DNA of 64,000 nucleotides from Liopterus haemorrhoidalis (Eukaryota > Arthropoda > Insecta > Coleoptera > Dytiscidae), in NCBI GenBank assembly GCA_963971575.1, contig OZ020611.1, forward strand, positions 48,187,007 to 48,251,006, read 5' to 3'. Below, one piece after another: positions 10,726 to 20,767 of this stretch. Each line of letters begins with the position of its first letter. Position 1 is the first letter of the stretch. The notes beneath the pieces are model-generated. The model was not told the DNA's origin. It worked only from the letters and a program-made list of their open reading frames with translations, and did no database searches. A program made the position numbers and the translations under genes.

Positions 10726-11228
10726 TTTAGTAAATATATTATCCTGAGCAGAAACAAAAAAATATATAAATAAATAAAAATAAATCTAATCAAAAATCTA
10801 AAAAGCAATAAAATCAAATAAGAACAAAGAATTTATTGGTTATTATGTATGTTATAGAATTAATTTAACTTTTGTAGTATCATTCTGTACAAAACCGTAG
10901 AGATCAAAACATTATATATTAAGGTTTTTATTGCCATTTCACAAATTAAGGAATGCAATTCATTACTTGTCACAAGTTCACAACAATTTGGGAATTACAT
11001 CCCTGTTAGGGAGTACCCGTAACTCATTTGCAGCCAAATGCAGGGGCGTAGCGAGAATTTTTCAAAGCCAGAAAAAAAAATAATCAAAATTTGAAGGAAC
11101 TTCTCGGTACAATAATAAAACAGATTCAACCACCTTCAATTGTGCTTGAGTTGCTATATTTTTACTCATTTTAAACATTCTTTTTTGTTTCTCTTTCTTT
11201 TCTACATGCTAAACGTTTGCTGTTTTGT
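10726..11228. other. AT-rich stretch with one orphan hAT-type end
   Basis: CAGGGGCGTAGCGAGAATTT at about 11042 looks like a hAT terminus, but I could not pair it with a second end. Nothing coding is visible. Confidence 0.4.
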
Positions 11229-11506
11229 GGGGATATTTCAGTCAATTGCTTAATTACTTTATCTTCTCTGTGTTTGCACAGTCTTTGTGCTTTTACTGGG
11301 ATCATTTCATTCGTACACTTTAATGTTTGCTCTTTTCTGTTCTTTGCCAGTCTCAGGTATTTTTCAGTGGTCGTTTTATTTCCTTTGCTTACTATTTACG
11401 CTTTTTTTGTTTTTGTCAATTTGTGGGCTTTTTCCAGGGTCATTACATTCGTTTTCTTTACTCTTTTCTCTTATCTCTTCTCTGCCAGTCACTGGGTTTT
11501 TTTTCT
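11229..11506 (+). repeat. T-rich tandem array, about four 69-bp units
   Basis: Equivalent points recur at about 11230 (GGGATATTTCA), 11298 (GGGATCATTTCATTCG), 11367 (GTGGTCGTTTTATTT) and 11436 (AGGGTCATTACATTCG), giving a period of 68-69 bp. Each unit has a pyrimidine-rich second half ending near TTTGCCAGTC or its decayed form. Several overlapping long frames across the array encode F/L/S-rich peptides. They arise because a T-rich repeat lacks stops, and I do not consider them genes. Confidence 0.7.
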
Positions 11507-12319
11507 GATATATTTTGTTGTATACATTTGTATTTTGCTAATTACTATCTAAATTTATTATTTGTGATTTTGTTGCATAATTGTTTCATCTCTTTTTAGT
11601 AATCGTAATACATAATAACAGCGCTGCGGTTATAACGATCATAAATATCCATGTCTTGAACGGAATTTGAATTTACACTTACCTAAATAACAAAATAACA
11701 AGTATACACAATTATACTACACAGACAAAAAAATTGACAATAGCATTCGTGACATATTCGTAACAATACCAAATTCTTAGATAATGTCAGAAAAATTGTT
11801 GGAGTGGCGTGAAATGCGTGTCAAACGTGATTTTTTTGACAATTGTCAAATGTTTAGAACATCGTCTTACACAAGTGTGACTTAAGGGTTTAAAAATAAA
11901 GGAGGACTGCATGAAAGAAATGAATGGAAACACATGTTTGAATTCTGTACGGATACTTCAGACATATATTAAACAATATACTTTCTAGTTTAGGGGATGA
12001 CCAGAAAAGATTTTCATTCACAAGAATGGCTTAAAATAGAAAAGTATTTTTAAGAATGAAGGATTTTTGTTAAAGAGGATTTTTAGTTTTAAAATGTCTA
12101 ACGGAATTTAATTTTCACTAATCTGAATACTTGGCATGTTGTTCATGGTTTTAGACATATTTTCTAATCTGTGTATTGTAGTTTCTTTTAGTCCTTTAAA
12201 AAATAACAATGATTAGCAGCGATTATCTTCTGTTCATCTTTGTTTAAATATTTTTAATTGACAAGACCTATATTAGCTATGGATATTCAGTATGTGCAGG
12301 ATGTATAGTGTGTCTCGGC
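11507..12319. other. AT-rich stretch, nothing recognised
   Basis: No coding similarity or terminal repeats stand out. TTTGACAATTGTCAAA at 11838-11853 is a short perfect palindrome with no assigned role. Confidence 0.4.
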
Positions 12320-12612
12320 CTTTTTTTTTAGGGTTTTGTAGGTATGACCACCAAAAATATAACGCCTTTTAACGTCACTCATGTGTCTGTCTGTCTGTAC
12401 GGCAGAAATTGCAGCCCAACGGTTGAACATAGAAAGTTAAAATTGGACATGCTTGCACACATAAGAAAACTATAGAGAGTTCAAAAGCGCATCACGAGAT
12501 AAGAATAAACAAATACGTATTTAATGAAAAAATAAATATTTTTTTAAATTTTGTTTGGAATATCAGATGAAACCTCTCAATGCGTGGATAAACAAGCAAA
12601 TTTTTATTTTTG
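12320..12612 (+). repeat. M2 repeat, 5' part
   Basis: The copy starts GGGTTTTGTAGGTATGACCA and continues with GTCACTCATG, three TCTG units, GCAGAAATTGCAGCCCAACG and GAACATAGAAAGTTAAAAT. It stops at about 12612, where an inverted M1 copy begins, so the M2 3' half has been lost or replaced. It is non-coding. Confidence 0.8.
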
Positions 12613-12619
12613 AATCATG

Positions 12620-12724
12620 AACATTTTTTTTCTGTTAAATATTCGCAAAAATCTTAAAATCGACACGAGTAAACTCCCATTTCTAGTCAACCGATTTTTA
12701 CCAAAAGTTGAACAACTCGTTGAT

Positions 12725-12783
<59 letters not shown>

Positions 12784-12935
12784 CTACAGACAGACCGACA
12801 GACATCATGCTAAAAATAATCAAAACGTTATGTAGGGACCTCAATTCGTGGAGATCCATCGAAATCTCGAAATGTGAAAATCGGTATGATCACAATGCCT
12901 CCCTTATATATTTTGGCGGCCGGTAAAAAGATTTG
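12620..12935 (-). repeat. M1 repeat, copy B, with long CAGA tract
   Basis: The inverted M1 copy includes ATCATGCTAAAAATAATCAA, AGATCCATCGAAATCTCGAA and CGGCCGGTAAAAAG. The (CAGA)n tract spans about 12725-12783 and is nearly pure, suggesting recent slippage. Compared with copy A, it lacks the segment ending in GGCCACAGCTG. The long frame through the tract (DRQTDRQTDRQ...) is not a protein gene. Confidence 0.85.
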
Positions 12936-13107
12936 CCCATAGAAAAAATATTGTCTTATACTGTGTTTAAAATGCAGAAATAGTAATAAAATCACGTGAA
13001 AGAATAAAGTCGCTATCTATTACCTGTTCCGTTGCGTGACCGTCAAATCAGCCAATGAACGACGGGAGTTCAATATATAGACATCCAACAATCTGTTGGC
13101 TTCTCGC

Positions 13108-13178
13108 ACTTATTAAATACCTGCAAAACCTTGAAATATGTGAAAATTCACACTTCACGTCAATTTTTTAGAATCAAA
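13108..13178 (+). repeat. Palindrome-bearing 60-bp dispersed repeat, copy 1
   Basis: CTTATTAAATACCTGCAAAA is followed within 20 bp by TGTGAAAATTCACACTTCAC. Close copies are at 39110-39175 and 61973-62033. The core TGTGAAAATTCACA is a perfect palindrome that could form a small hairpin. The surrounding sequence is not shared, so it may be the end of an element family. Confidence 0.65.
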
Positions 13179-13798
13179 GCTCGTTGTAGGTAAAAATATA
13201 TACGGGGCATATAAAAAAATGTATACATTTAAAATTTATGAATGAATACAATTGAATAACCCCATCCAACGCAGACATTTTTTCAAAATATTATAATTAT
13301 CAAAAAGAAAAAAGAAAGCTCCACCATTGACCTAGATGTGAACAAACTACACACTGAGAAGTTATAATTAAATATTTTCGCAATGAGACAATAGTCTGTC
13401 TGTGTGTCTGTTAGTAATCTCACAGCGCCTCAACTGACAAACAGCTGAACAGTCTGCGGAATTTACAACTGACTTCAGTTTATTCTTATTTATTTAATAA
13501 ATATGCAGCAAGTGCCGGTGGTGACGTCATACCAACATGCAAGATCTGAATGAACGTTGAGACAACAGCTACACTGAATGACAAAACGGAAGAATGTCTG
13601 TGTTTTCAAATAAAATTACGGTAAATATTTCTTTTAAAAAATCGGAAACGTAATAAACATTGCAGGAATTTTGTCTGTTCCTATTTTGTCTATTTTTTGT
13701 ATGAAACACTACCCCACTTGTTTCATAGAAGTAAGAATCCAATGAGGCATCCATTGACAAGTAATTTAATTTAGTTTTATTTAGAGAATAACCAAATA

Positions 13799-15260
13799 AA
13801 GGTATAACCAAAAACCTTTATAACTGTCACTCCTGTGTCTCTCTGTAGTAGGAATGGGAAAAAAGCATCGATTTATCGAAAACATCGATGTTTGTTTTGA
13901 AAACATCGATGTTTTTACCATCGATGGTCAGATGGCAATAGTATCGATAAAACATCGATGTCTACTACCGATGACGATGTTTAAACTTTGAAATTCAGAA
14001 ACTACTGCTGGAGCGCTCGAATCTTAAAATTTTAATTTTTATTAATATTAGTATACAAAATATAAGCGCTATCTATTGTGATATAATAATACTAATAGAG
14101 TTAGTTCTTATTCTTTTTAGCAGTTAGCAGAATAAGAAAAAAATAAGAAGAAACTTCTAATTTTTGCAAACAATGTAACGACCAACGACGCCAACAAACT
14201 TGTTGCTTTTTGAGTCTTGTTGACACTTTCCCAGTTGTTATTCCTCCAATCCCTGGAATTACCGTATTGGGAAATATAATTATAATTTATTTATTAATAA
14301 AACTAGTATTAGGATTATTATATTGTAATGTTAGTGTAAAATTAATATTAGGATTGCTATGTTAGCGTTATAAAAAATGTAATATGTATTTCAACTTAAA
14401 AAAGTGAAAAAAAATGTGTATGATATTATGTTATTTTTATATTAAATAATATAAAATTAACATTAAGACTACTATATTAGTATTATAATAAAATGCAATA
14501 TTTCATTTTAGAAATGTAAAAATAGTAGGAACAAATTAGGATTATTATATTGGGTAATGTTAATGTGAAATTAATTACTATTAAAAAAGATTGATGTTTC
14601 TATTTAAAAATTTAATAAATGCTTTTTGTGTATTATAAGTTTTTAACGTATTTTATCTTTACATTATTAAATAAAACCTATATAATACAAATAAATAGCT
14701 TTTTTAATATTAATAAAACATCGATGTATCGGAAACATCGATGTTTTTCCTTCGATGTTTTTTCAACATCGATAGTAAGGCGCCGATGTTAACATCGATG
14801 TTAAACATGGATGTTTTGCCTTCGATGTACAACCCTACTCTGTAGTATAGAAATTGTGGTTAAATGGCTGAGAATTAAAAGTTGGCATGCATAAACAGTT
14901 CTTTGGCCCAAATATACGAAAAATACTGAGACTGCAAAAAACATCTGAAAAAATATACATACATGTGTACCTACATATTTATAATTTATATTGAAAAACT
15001 AATTACTATTCTAACATTTTGATAAAAGCATTAAAAAAACCTCTTGTAACGTAAATTAAAAAAAAAAATTGAAAAAAAAATTAACTGGAATTTTAAATAT
15101 AAAAATCTGAAAAAAAAACAGTTTTGCAAATTATTTCTCCTGGAAGATTTTTAGATTTAAAAATATATATTTTTTTTGAATCGTTGAATTCAATTAATAT
15201 TTTTTAAATAAATTTTTGCGTGTTATCGAATGAAAGCTTTTAAAGAGTAAAGTAAAGATC
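13799..15260 (+). repeat. M2 repeat interrupted by a hAT MITE
   Basis: The M2 start (GGTATAACCAAAAACC at 13801) is cut at the TCTG position by the MITE at 13849-14837. It resumes with GAAATTGTGGTTAAATGGC and GTTGGCATGCATAAACAG at about 14850-14900. The 8-bp duplication CTCTGTAG on both sides proves that M2 was the target. The 3' half is diverged and AT-rich, ending somewhere near 15260. Confidence 0.7.
13849..14837. mobile_element. hAT MITE rich in CATCGATG (989 bp), copy 1
   Basis: Termini TAGGAATGGGAAAAAAGC and, inverted, TAGGGTTGTACATCG are flanked by a perfect 8-bp duplication CTCTGTAG (13841-13848 and 14838-14845). Both ends carry clusters of the palindrome ACATCGATGT (13872-13985 and 14708-14830). 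The interior is AT-rich and non-coding. A second copy lies inverted at 56177-57325. Iterated palindromes at hAT ends are normally transposase-binding sites; the partner transposase is not in this window. Confidence 0.94.
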
Positions 15261-15553
15261 ATAAAATAATTAAAACGCATATTCTTAAAAATGCGCACCC
15301 TACAGGTGCAGGGCCCATATGACTCTTGAGCCACATCTGGCTCGTTAGGTATCCAAATATTGCTCTTTTGATATTTACAGGAATTGCCTTTTTTATTGCA
15401 CGGTCTCGAAATACCTTCTTTGTTCTCGCTCAAATTCTTTTTTTTTTGTCGCTCGTTTTCGAAATATTTTTTCACATCGTCTCAAAGTGCTCATTTTTGT
15501 CGCTGTGGTTCATCTAAGCAAAAAAAGAGGACTTTACTATTTCTTACATTCTA
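15261..15553. other. Spacer, nothing recognised
   Basis: AT-rich spacer between the decayed M2 copy and a mariner. Overlapping frames on both strands have no family similarity. Confidence 0.35.
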
Positions 15554-16265
15554 CGAGAGTTGCCTTTTATGTTTCATGATTTGAGACCAAAAACAATTAT
15601 TTATCAACAAAAGTGGCTTTATTGTTTTTCAAAATAATCTCCATGAAGATCAATACACTTTTGCATACGTTTGAACCAATTTTCGAAGTACTTTTTACAT
15701 TCCGATTGAGGCACGATTGTCAAATTAGGTGGGATCCAACGTGAACAAATCTATTTGACGGCCAAATGTTCATGCAATAGTGAATGTATGCTGGTCCCAC
15801 TAATGTCCAAGGATATCTTAATCTCACGATAAGTCACATGACGATCTTGCAGTATCAGTTCACGCACAGCATCAATGTTTTCCGGAACAACAACCGATTT
15901 TGGACGACCTTCACGAAATTTTTCCTTAAGCGAACTACGACCACGATTGAAGTCGGCAAACCATCGATAAACAGTAGTCCTTAATGGTGCTTCATTGCCA
16001 AAAGTCGAATTAAGTTCATCGTTGCACTGTTGTCAGGTTAATCCACGTCGAAAGGTAAAAATAATCGCTTGAAAATGTTCAAGATTTAATTCCATTTTTA
16101 GCCGAGATGATTTTTTTGCTACTGTAAACAACACAAATAGCGCTCGTACGTCAAAACGTTCTTAGTACGTATACCATCAAAAATGGCAAATTTTACGATA
16201 AAAGCGTCAGTTGCCAGATGGCAGCACAGTTTAGCGCAATCCCGAAATATAATAGGCAACTCTTG
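15554..16265 (-). mobile_element. Internally deleted mariner (712 bp)
   Basis: Inverted ends CGAGAGTTGCCTTTTATG and, from the other side, CAAGAGTTGCCTATTATA are flanked by TA (15552-15553 and 16266-16267). The transposase reads on the minus strand from about 16096, with the conserved start MELNLEHFQAIIFTFRRGLT. It is missing about 600 bp of its centre. It belongs to the same lineage as the longer mariner at 50050-51326. Confidence 0.92.
15613..16096 (-). pseudogene. Mariner transposase with central deletion
   Basis: Minus-strand segments read NSTFGNEAPLRTTVYRWFAD, FNRGRSSLKEKFREGRPKSV, ENIDAVRELILQDRHVTYRE and HEHLAVK*ICSRWIPPNLT. These are the two N-terminal helix-turn-helix domains and the conserved WVP/WIP linker of mariner. 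Immediately after this the sequence jumps to SECKKYFENWFKRMQKCIDL and HGDYFEKQ*, the conserved C-terminal end. All three catalytic aspartates fall in the deleted part. Two stop codons lie in the N-terminal half (one after RRGLT, one in LAVK*ICS). It cannot make transposase but keeps its ends, so it is a potential passive passenger. Confidence 0.9.
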
Positions 16266-16524
16266 TATGTTGCTCTTGAGCTAAAGAGGTAATTATAATA
16301 CGAAAAAAAAAAAAAAACAAAACAAAAATCAGTGTAACATACATTGATATGAACTGAAGCTGTACAAACCGGATTCTTAAAGCAGATTTTGTTCTACGAT
16401 CTGTCTGATTATAAAATAAGAATCTAGCGAACACAGTTTCTATCCATGCTTTCAATTGATCAAAATCAAACAATAAAATGTAGCATATAGTGGTTGTCAA
16501 CTTGGGCGGTACCGTTCACTAGTG
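16266..16524. other. Spacer, nothing recognised
   Basis: AT-rich spacer between the mariner and the hAT MITE. No recognisable coding similarity. Confidence 0.35.
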
Positions 16525-16532
16525 GTTTAGAT

Positions 16533-16863
16533 CAGTGTTTCTCAACCAAAAACGCACCGCGGACCAGTATAATATATAATTTTCTAACGCGGACCACTAA
16601 TAATTGTTGGTTCTTTTTTTGCAAGAAAACAAATATATTTAAGTAAACAAACAGTATATTCAATAGCACACTAAATACATTCATTTTATTTGTAAAAATC
16701 ACAGAACGTTTTCAGAAAATAAACAAAATATAACTAATTTACATGAAAAATAAAATAATACTGCAAAAAACACATATAAAAACTGTGGACCAAAAATTCG
16801 CGGACCAATAAAATTTGTCTAATGACCACTGGTGGTCCGCGGACCATCTGTTGAGAAACACTG
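16533..16863. mobile_element. hAT MITE (331 bp), GGTCCGCGG type
   Basis: Ends CAGTGTTTCTCAACC and, inverted, CAGTGTTTCTCAACAG are flanked by a perfect 8-bp duplication GTTTAGAT (16525-16532 and 16864-16871). The subterminal CACCGCGGACC and GGTGGTCCGCGGACC blocks mark the same family as 52946-53100 and, more distantly, 4938-5545. It is non-coding. Confidence 0.95.
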
Positions 16864-16871
16864 GTTTAGAT

Positions 16872-17384
16872 CATTTTAGAGAAGAGTATTTGAATTATGT
16901 ATTTTAGACTTTTAAACTGAATTATTTTAAATGATGTATCTGTATGGTGAACATAGGGATAAGTAAACAATGAATAAGTGTAAAATTGATTAAAACCTAC
17001 AAAGGTTTTACAGCCATGTTAAGCAAGTAAGTAATAATCGTACATAGGTACATCACAAAAATGATACTTTAAAAGGAAAGATATGATAAAAACGAAAAAA
17101 TAAAAAAAGTCTTACAAAAAAGTGAAATTTTTACAAAACACATCTATTCATTTTCAAAATACATTAATTTTCTATTAATGTTTCTAAATTTTAATAATAA
17201 ATGTTAAAACTTATATTCACCGGCAATACTATACATAGAAAAAAATATTTTGAAAAACTCTTTGTTATGAGGAGGATATTACTATTAAGTTTCCAGACAT
17301 TAAAATTAGAAAACAAAAGTTTTAAATCTCTTAAAATATGTTAATATTAATATTTTTGTAATCTTAAACTAATAATATATATTA
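16872..17384. other. AT-rich stretch, nothing recognised
   Basis: No terminal repeats, tandem structure or coding similarity are visible. Confidence 0.4.
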
Positions 17385-17494
17385 TACTCTATCTCTGAAA
17401 GCCTGATAGTAATAAATCATTTTTTCAGGCAGTTACTAGTGGCGTGCACATTTTAAACACGTTTAAATTGGTTTTGTGTATTTCTATATTACTA

Positions 17495-18059
17495 ATGGGT
17501 GTTTTTTTTAGAGGTATAGAACTTTAAATTGCAATAAAACAACGATGGATTATTCGATTGACATGAATTTTTTTTTATTCGAAAGATAATCTTGTGGCAT
17601 TACATTTTAAATATGATTTCTGGCATATGACCGCCACGGCTGGCTCGGATGTAGTCCAATCTGGACGTCCAATTTTCGATGACTTTTTCCAACATTTGTG
17701 GCCGTATATCGGCAATAACACGGCGAATGTTGTCTTCCAAATGGTCAAGCGTTTGTGGCTTATCCGCATAGACCAATGACTTTACATAGCCCCACAGAAA
17801 GTAGTCCAGCGGTGTTAAATCACAAGATCTTGGAGGCCAATTCACAGGTCCAAAACGTAAAATTAGGCGGTCACCAAACGTGTCTTTCAATAAATCGATT
17901 GTGGCACGAGCTGTGTGACATGTTGCGCCGTCTTGTTGGTATGATTTAATGTAATGCCACAAGATTATCTTTCGAATAAAAAAAAATTCATGTCAATCGA
18001 ATAATCCATCGTTGTTTTATTGCAATTTAAAGTTCTATACCTCTAAAAAAAACACCCGT
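17495..18059 (-). mobile_element. DD41D Tc1/mariner miniature with about 115-bp inverted ends
   Basis: TA flanks (17493-17494 and 18060-18061) bound near-perfect inverted ends of about 115 bp that start GGGTGTTTTTTTTAGAGG. The remaining central 330 bp encodes the last third of a DD41D transposase on the minus strand. The left end carries the final codons and stop of the transposase. The right end is an inverted copy of the same stretch, so the original 5' end appears to have been replaced. Confidence 0.88.
17600..17962 (-). pseudogene. DD41D transposase, C-terminal third
   Basis: The open frame reads ...IKSYQQDGATCHTARATIDL, LKDTFGDRLILRFGPVNWPP, RSCDLTPLDYFLWGYVKSLV and ends GGHMPEIIFKM*. 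The second catalytic aspartate (QQDGATCHT) and the third (DLTPLDYFLWGY) are separated by 41 residues, the spacing of the rosa-type DD41D group. The first aspartate and the DNA-binding half are absent. The frame itself is free of stops, so the deletion is probably young. The first codons (MWHYIKS) lie in the inverted copy of the 3' end and are not original. Confidence 0.88.
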
Positions 18060-18340
18060 TATTTATCATTTTATTAAACGCACGCCTGTGACCATATTTA
18101 TCATATCATTAAACACACCCTTGTGACCAAATTTTCCTCAAATTTTTATGGCGTATTGTGTTTAACCCTAGTTCGTATTCCCATATACTATGTGCGGCAC
18201 ACTCGGTTGTTTTTAACAATATTTCGTTTCGAACTATTCATATTTTGTTACTTTTGTTTTACCGCTTCTGTGTGATACAATAACTTTTTACAAATAATAA
18301 ATTATATTACTATCAGTCTTTCGGAGATAGAGTATAATAC

Positions 18341-19545
18341 AACTTCAAAAACTGATTCTATTCGATTTCTATTAACAAATATCATTCTCAATTGTAAGAA
18401 CAATTTTTCGACTACAGAAAAAGATTTTAGAAGTATGAGCAACGTACGCAAAAACTTTGTAGAAATGTAGAAATCTATTCCGAGAATTAAATTTTTTAAC
18501 TTTTTCTTTTTTATACCTTATATCCTTACATATATAAAAATTTGAACTACCTAAAAATGATATAAATGATTAACACAATTATTTACATTTGAGAACTCTT
18601 CGATGTATAATCAAATATGCTTATGTAATAAACTAAGTTCGGATAATAAACAGATTAATTCAATAAAATTATTTTAAAAAAATTAATAAATAAATAAATT
18701 ATTCATACTAGAGAAGGCATATTACTCAGTAAATGAATACATGGAAGATTCTGCTACATAATTAACTTGTTTTCTGAAATTATATGTATTTCTGATGTAA
18801 CTAATTAACTTATTGTAACTGTATAAGTACGAGTATATATTATGAATTTACTTTGGTATATCCTGTGTCTATATTTACAGATCGACTGGAATAAAAGTAT
18901 TATTATTATAATGCGAAGGACCCGAAAAGCTCTAGACACGGCCTTGGATACACAAGAGTGGTTCAGGAAACACTTTTCAAATTTTCTAATATCTGAAAGG
19001 TAAGAGAGGTACCTGTTTAGAATAATCTTCTCAAGCAAGTGTATTTGGCGCCAAATGTATCAGTCTTCACCCTCTTTTCATTGAGACCTCTATGGATAAA
19101 ACAATATTTTGCTTGTTGTCAGCCTATCCCAATTTTCAGTTGTTTATTTTCATAGATGTCCTTATAGTTTCTAGGAAACTAGTTTAGTGTTTCTAGCAAT
19201 GACTGCCTGTTTCTCCGATCCCTTCCGGTTCCGTTATGTTCTGGCCCTATGTCAGTAAGGTCCTCTGTGCCACACACAGTCATTACTGAGACATGTATTT
19301 ATGTTTCAATTACTGTAACAGATCCAACCATTTTTAGGATACAACTTGTTACTTTCTTTAAGAGTGACTTCCTCTCAAAACATTTAATTGAGACACATGA
19401 TGGGACAAGGGATGTCATTTTGGTGATTTAATGCGTCTGAAAAGAACAGGATTCCTCGGAAATTCGGCATCGTTTGTTTTAGTGTATTCAGTTTTTTCTA
19501 AAATAAGTTAATATATTTTACGCATAACTGACTCAAAAGTGTTTT
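18341..19545. other. AT-rich stretch, nothing recognised
   Basis: I find no supported feature. Short open frames have no recognisable similarity, and no terminal repeats stand out. Confidence 0.4.
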
Positions 19546-20001
19546 TTGTTACATTTTACTTATCATGACGAAACTATAACTTTACGCCCGGCGAGCAGTA
19601 ATAAAAGTAAAACGCCCGATCATAGAACAAATTATATTCAATTTTATAGCGGTGTTTGTACTATGGAGGTTAAGTTACGACAGATTAAGGGAGACGTTAA
19701 ACCATGGGGTTCTTCCTGCAGGATTAACCGCAGGGAGGAAACCGCCATCACACGCCTCCGTATAGGTCACTGTTGGTGGACCCATGGACACCTCCTTCGA
19801 GGAGAAGAGTCCCCTATCTGTGAGACGTGTAACACAGATGTGTCTGTGTTACACTTTTTAACTGAGTGTATACAGTTCGAGGATGTCAGGGAGAGGTTAG
19901 GCCTGTGCTATGACCTGTCAGTTGCTTTAGGTGACGACAGGGTACTCATGGACAGGCTGATACTCTTCGTGAGAGAATCGAACTTATTGTTTTATGTGTG
20001 A
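19546..20001 (+). pseudogene. LINE ORF2 3' end (post-RT region with zinc-knuckle)
   Basis: An open frame to TGA at 19999-20001 includes IKGDVKPWGSSCRINRREET, AITRLRIGHCWWTHGHLLRG and then ICETCNTDVSVLHFLTEC. The sequence 'W.SS.R..RREE..i.RLRIGH...THGHLL.....P.CE.C....tV.HfL.EC' is the standard tail of LINE ORF2 proteins, after the RT and RNase H regions. The knuckle spacing is C-x2-C-x8-H-x4-C. The first codons are not homologous to anything I know. It continues into a 3' UTR and a TAAC-type tail ending near 20308. It is 5'-truncated, as most LINE copies are. Confidence 0.85.
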
Positions 20002-20308
20002 AGTCTTGCACCTTATTTTAATGTGTTTCTAGTTATTGACTGTGATATTCGATGGTAATTGGCCCCTTTACAGCCTCTTACCATCACCCTGAGTCTGTTC
20101 AAATTTTCGAACAGACTTTTTATATTATTTATTTGTGTTTGTCAGTGCAAGATTTCTTTTATTGAGTATGCGTATTTTTAATGATTTTATTTATTTATTT
20201 ATTGTCTAATATATTGTTTTTAATATATAGTCTAGTCATTTAAATGGGCTGCGTTAGGCGCAAATAGCCTTTGTTGCTGTGCGCCAAAATTTTTAACTAA
20301 CTAACTGT
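20002..20308 (+). repeat. 3' UTR and TAAC tail of the LINE
   Basis: After the stop comes an AT-rich 3' UTR, then GGGCTGCGTTAGGCGCAAAT near 20248 and a tail AACTAACTAACT ending at about 20308. The same block with the same kind of tail is found at 26925-27060 (inverted), 27360-27470 and 58000-58140 (inverted). This shows which end this LINE family's reverse transcriptase recognises. Confidence 0.75.
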
Positions 20309-20767
20309 ACTATGGAGAAGCAAAGCAAATAAATCTTTATCAGCTGCTTCTAATACTTCTTCTGGAATTGTCTCGATTACCTCAACATCGTTTTATTGGT
20401 TTTCCAGTATTGACTTCAATGTTTCGGATTGTTTTATTTATAAATGAACACATAGTAACCAATGCTTTGTTATTAAAATAAACCATTCCAGTAGTGCATT
20501 TGGAACCAGTAGTAGGAAAAGCATTGTACGTACTTCAAACCGAAAGAAAGTTTACACCCTTGGAATAAGCAACGAGTCTCGAGCGTCAAACTTTTTCCGC
20601 TGAAAAATAATATAAACAATACAATTATAGGAATAATTATTAAAAATCTTGAGTCAGATATTAAATTAAAGATTCTAATGGGTAGATTAACAGAAGTAAT
20701 TAAAAAATATACGCAATTTTTGCTGAAAATATACAAAAACCACTTCTCACTTCTATAACTGAGATTC
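20309..20767. other. Unassigned stretch
   Basis: Nothing recognised. The small open frames have no family similarity. Confidence 0.35.

Larger units (their letters stand above)
17385..18340. mobile_element. TATACTCTATC-ended element, copy 2, with nested DD41D insertion
   Basis: The outer ends are inverted copies: TATACTCTATCTCTGAAAG at 17388 and, inverted from 18336, TATACTCTATCTCCGAAAG. Each is followed by ACTGATAGTAATA or a near match. The right arm matches 4470-4735 over about 270 bp. The centre is occupied by a Tc1/mariner-type element (17495-18059) inserted at a TA. No coding capacity belongs to the outer element. Confidence 0.75.

Noticed and set aside
11217..11599. Overlapping hydrophobic open frames that look like small membrane proteins
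   Set aside because: All three frames are open because the DNA is a T-rich 69-bp tandem repeat; F/L/S richness follows from composition.
12725..12783. CAGA array as a possible CRISPR-like repeat array
   Set aside because: It is a continuous tetranucleotide with no spacers, and the genome is eukaryotic.
13865..13985. Regular CATCGATG units as a repeat-spacer array
   Set aside because: They are confined to the two ends of a hAT MITE with an 8-bp duplication and occur in both copies, so they are subterminal motifs.
19546..20001. A host zinc-knuckle protein gene
   Set aside because: The RLRIGH...THGHLL pattern and the attached TAAC-tailed 3' UTR identify it as a LINE ORF2 end.
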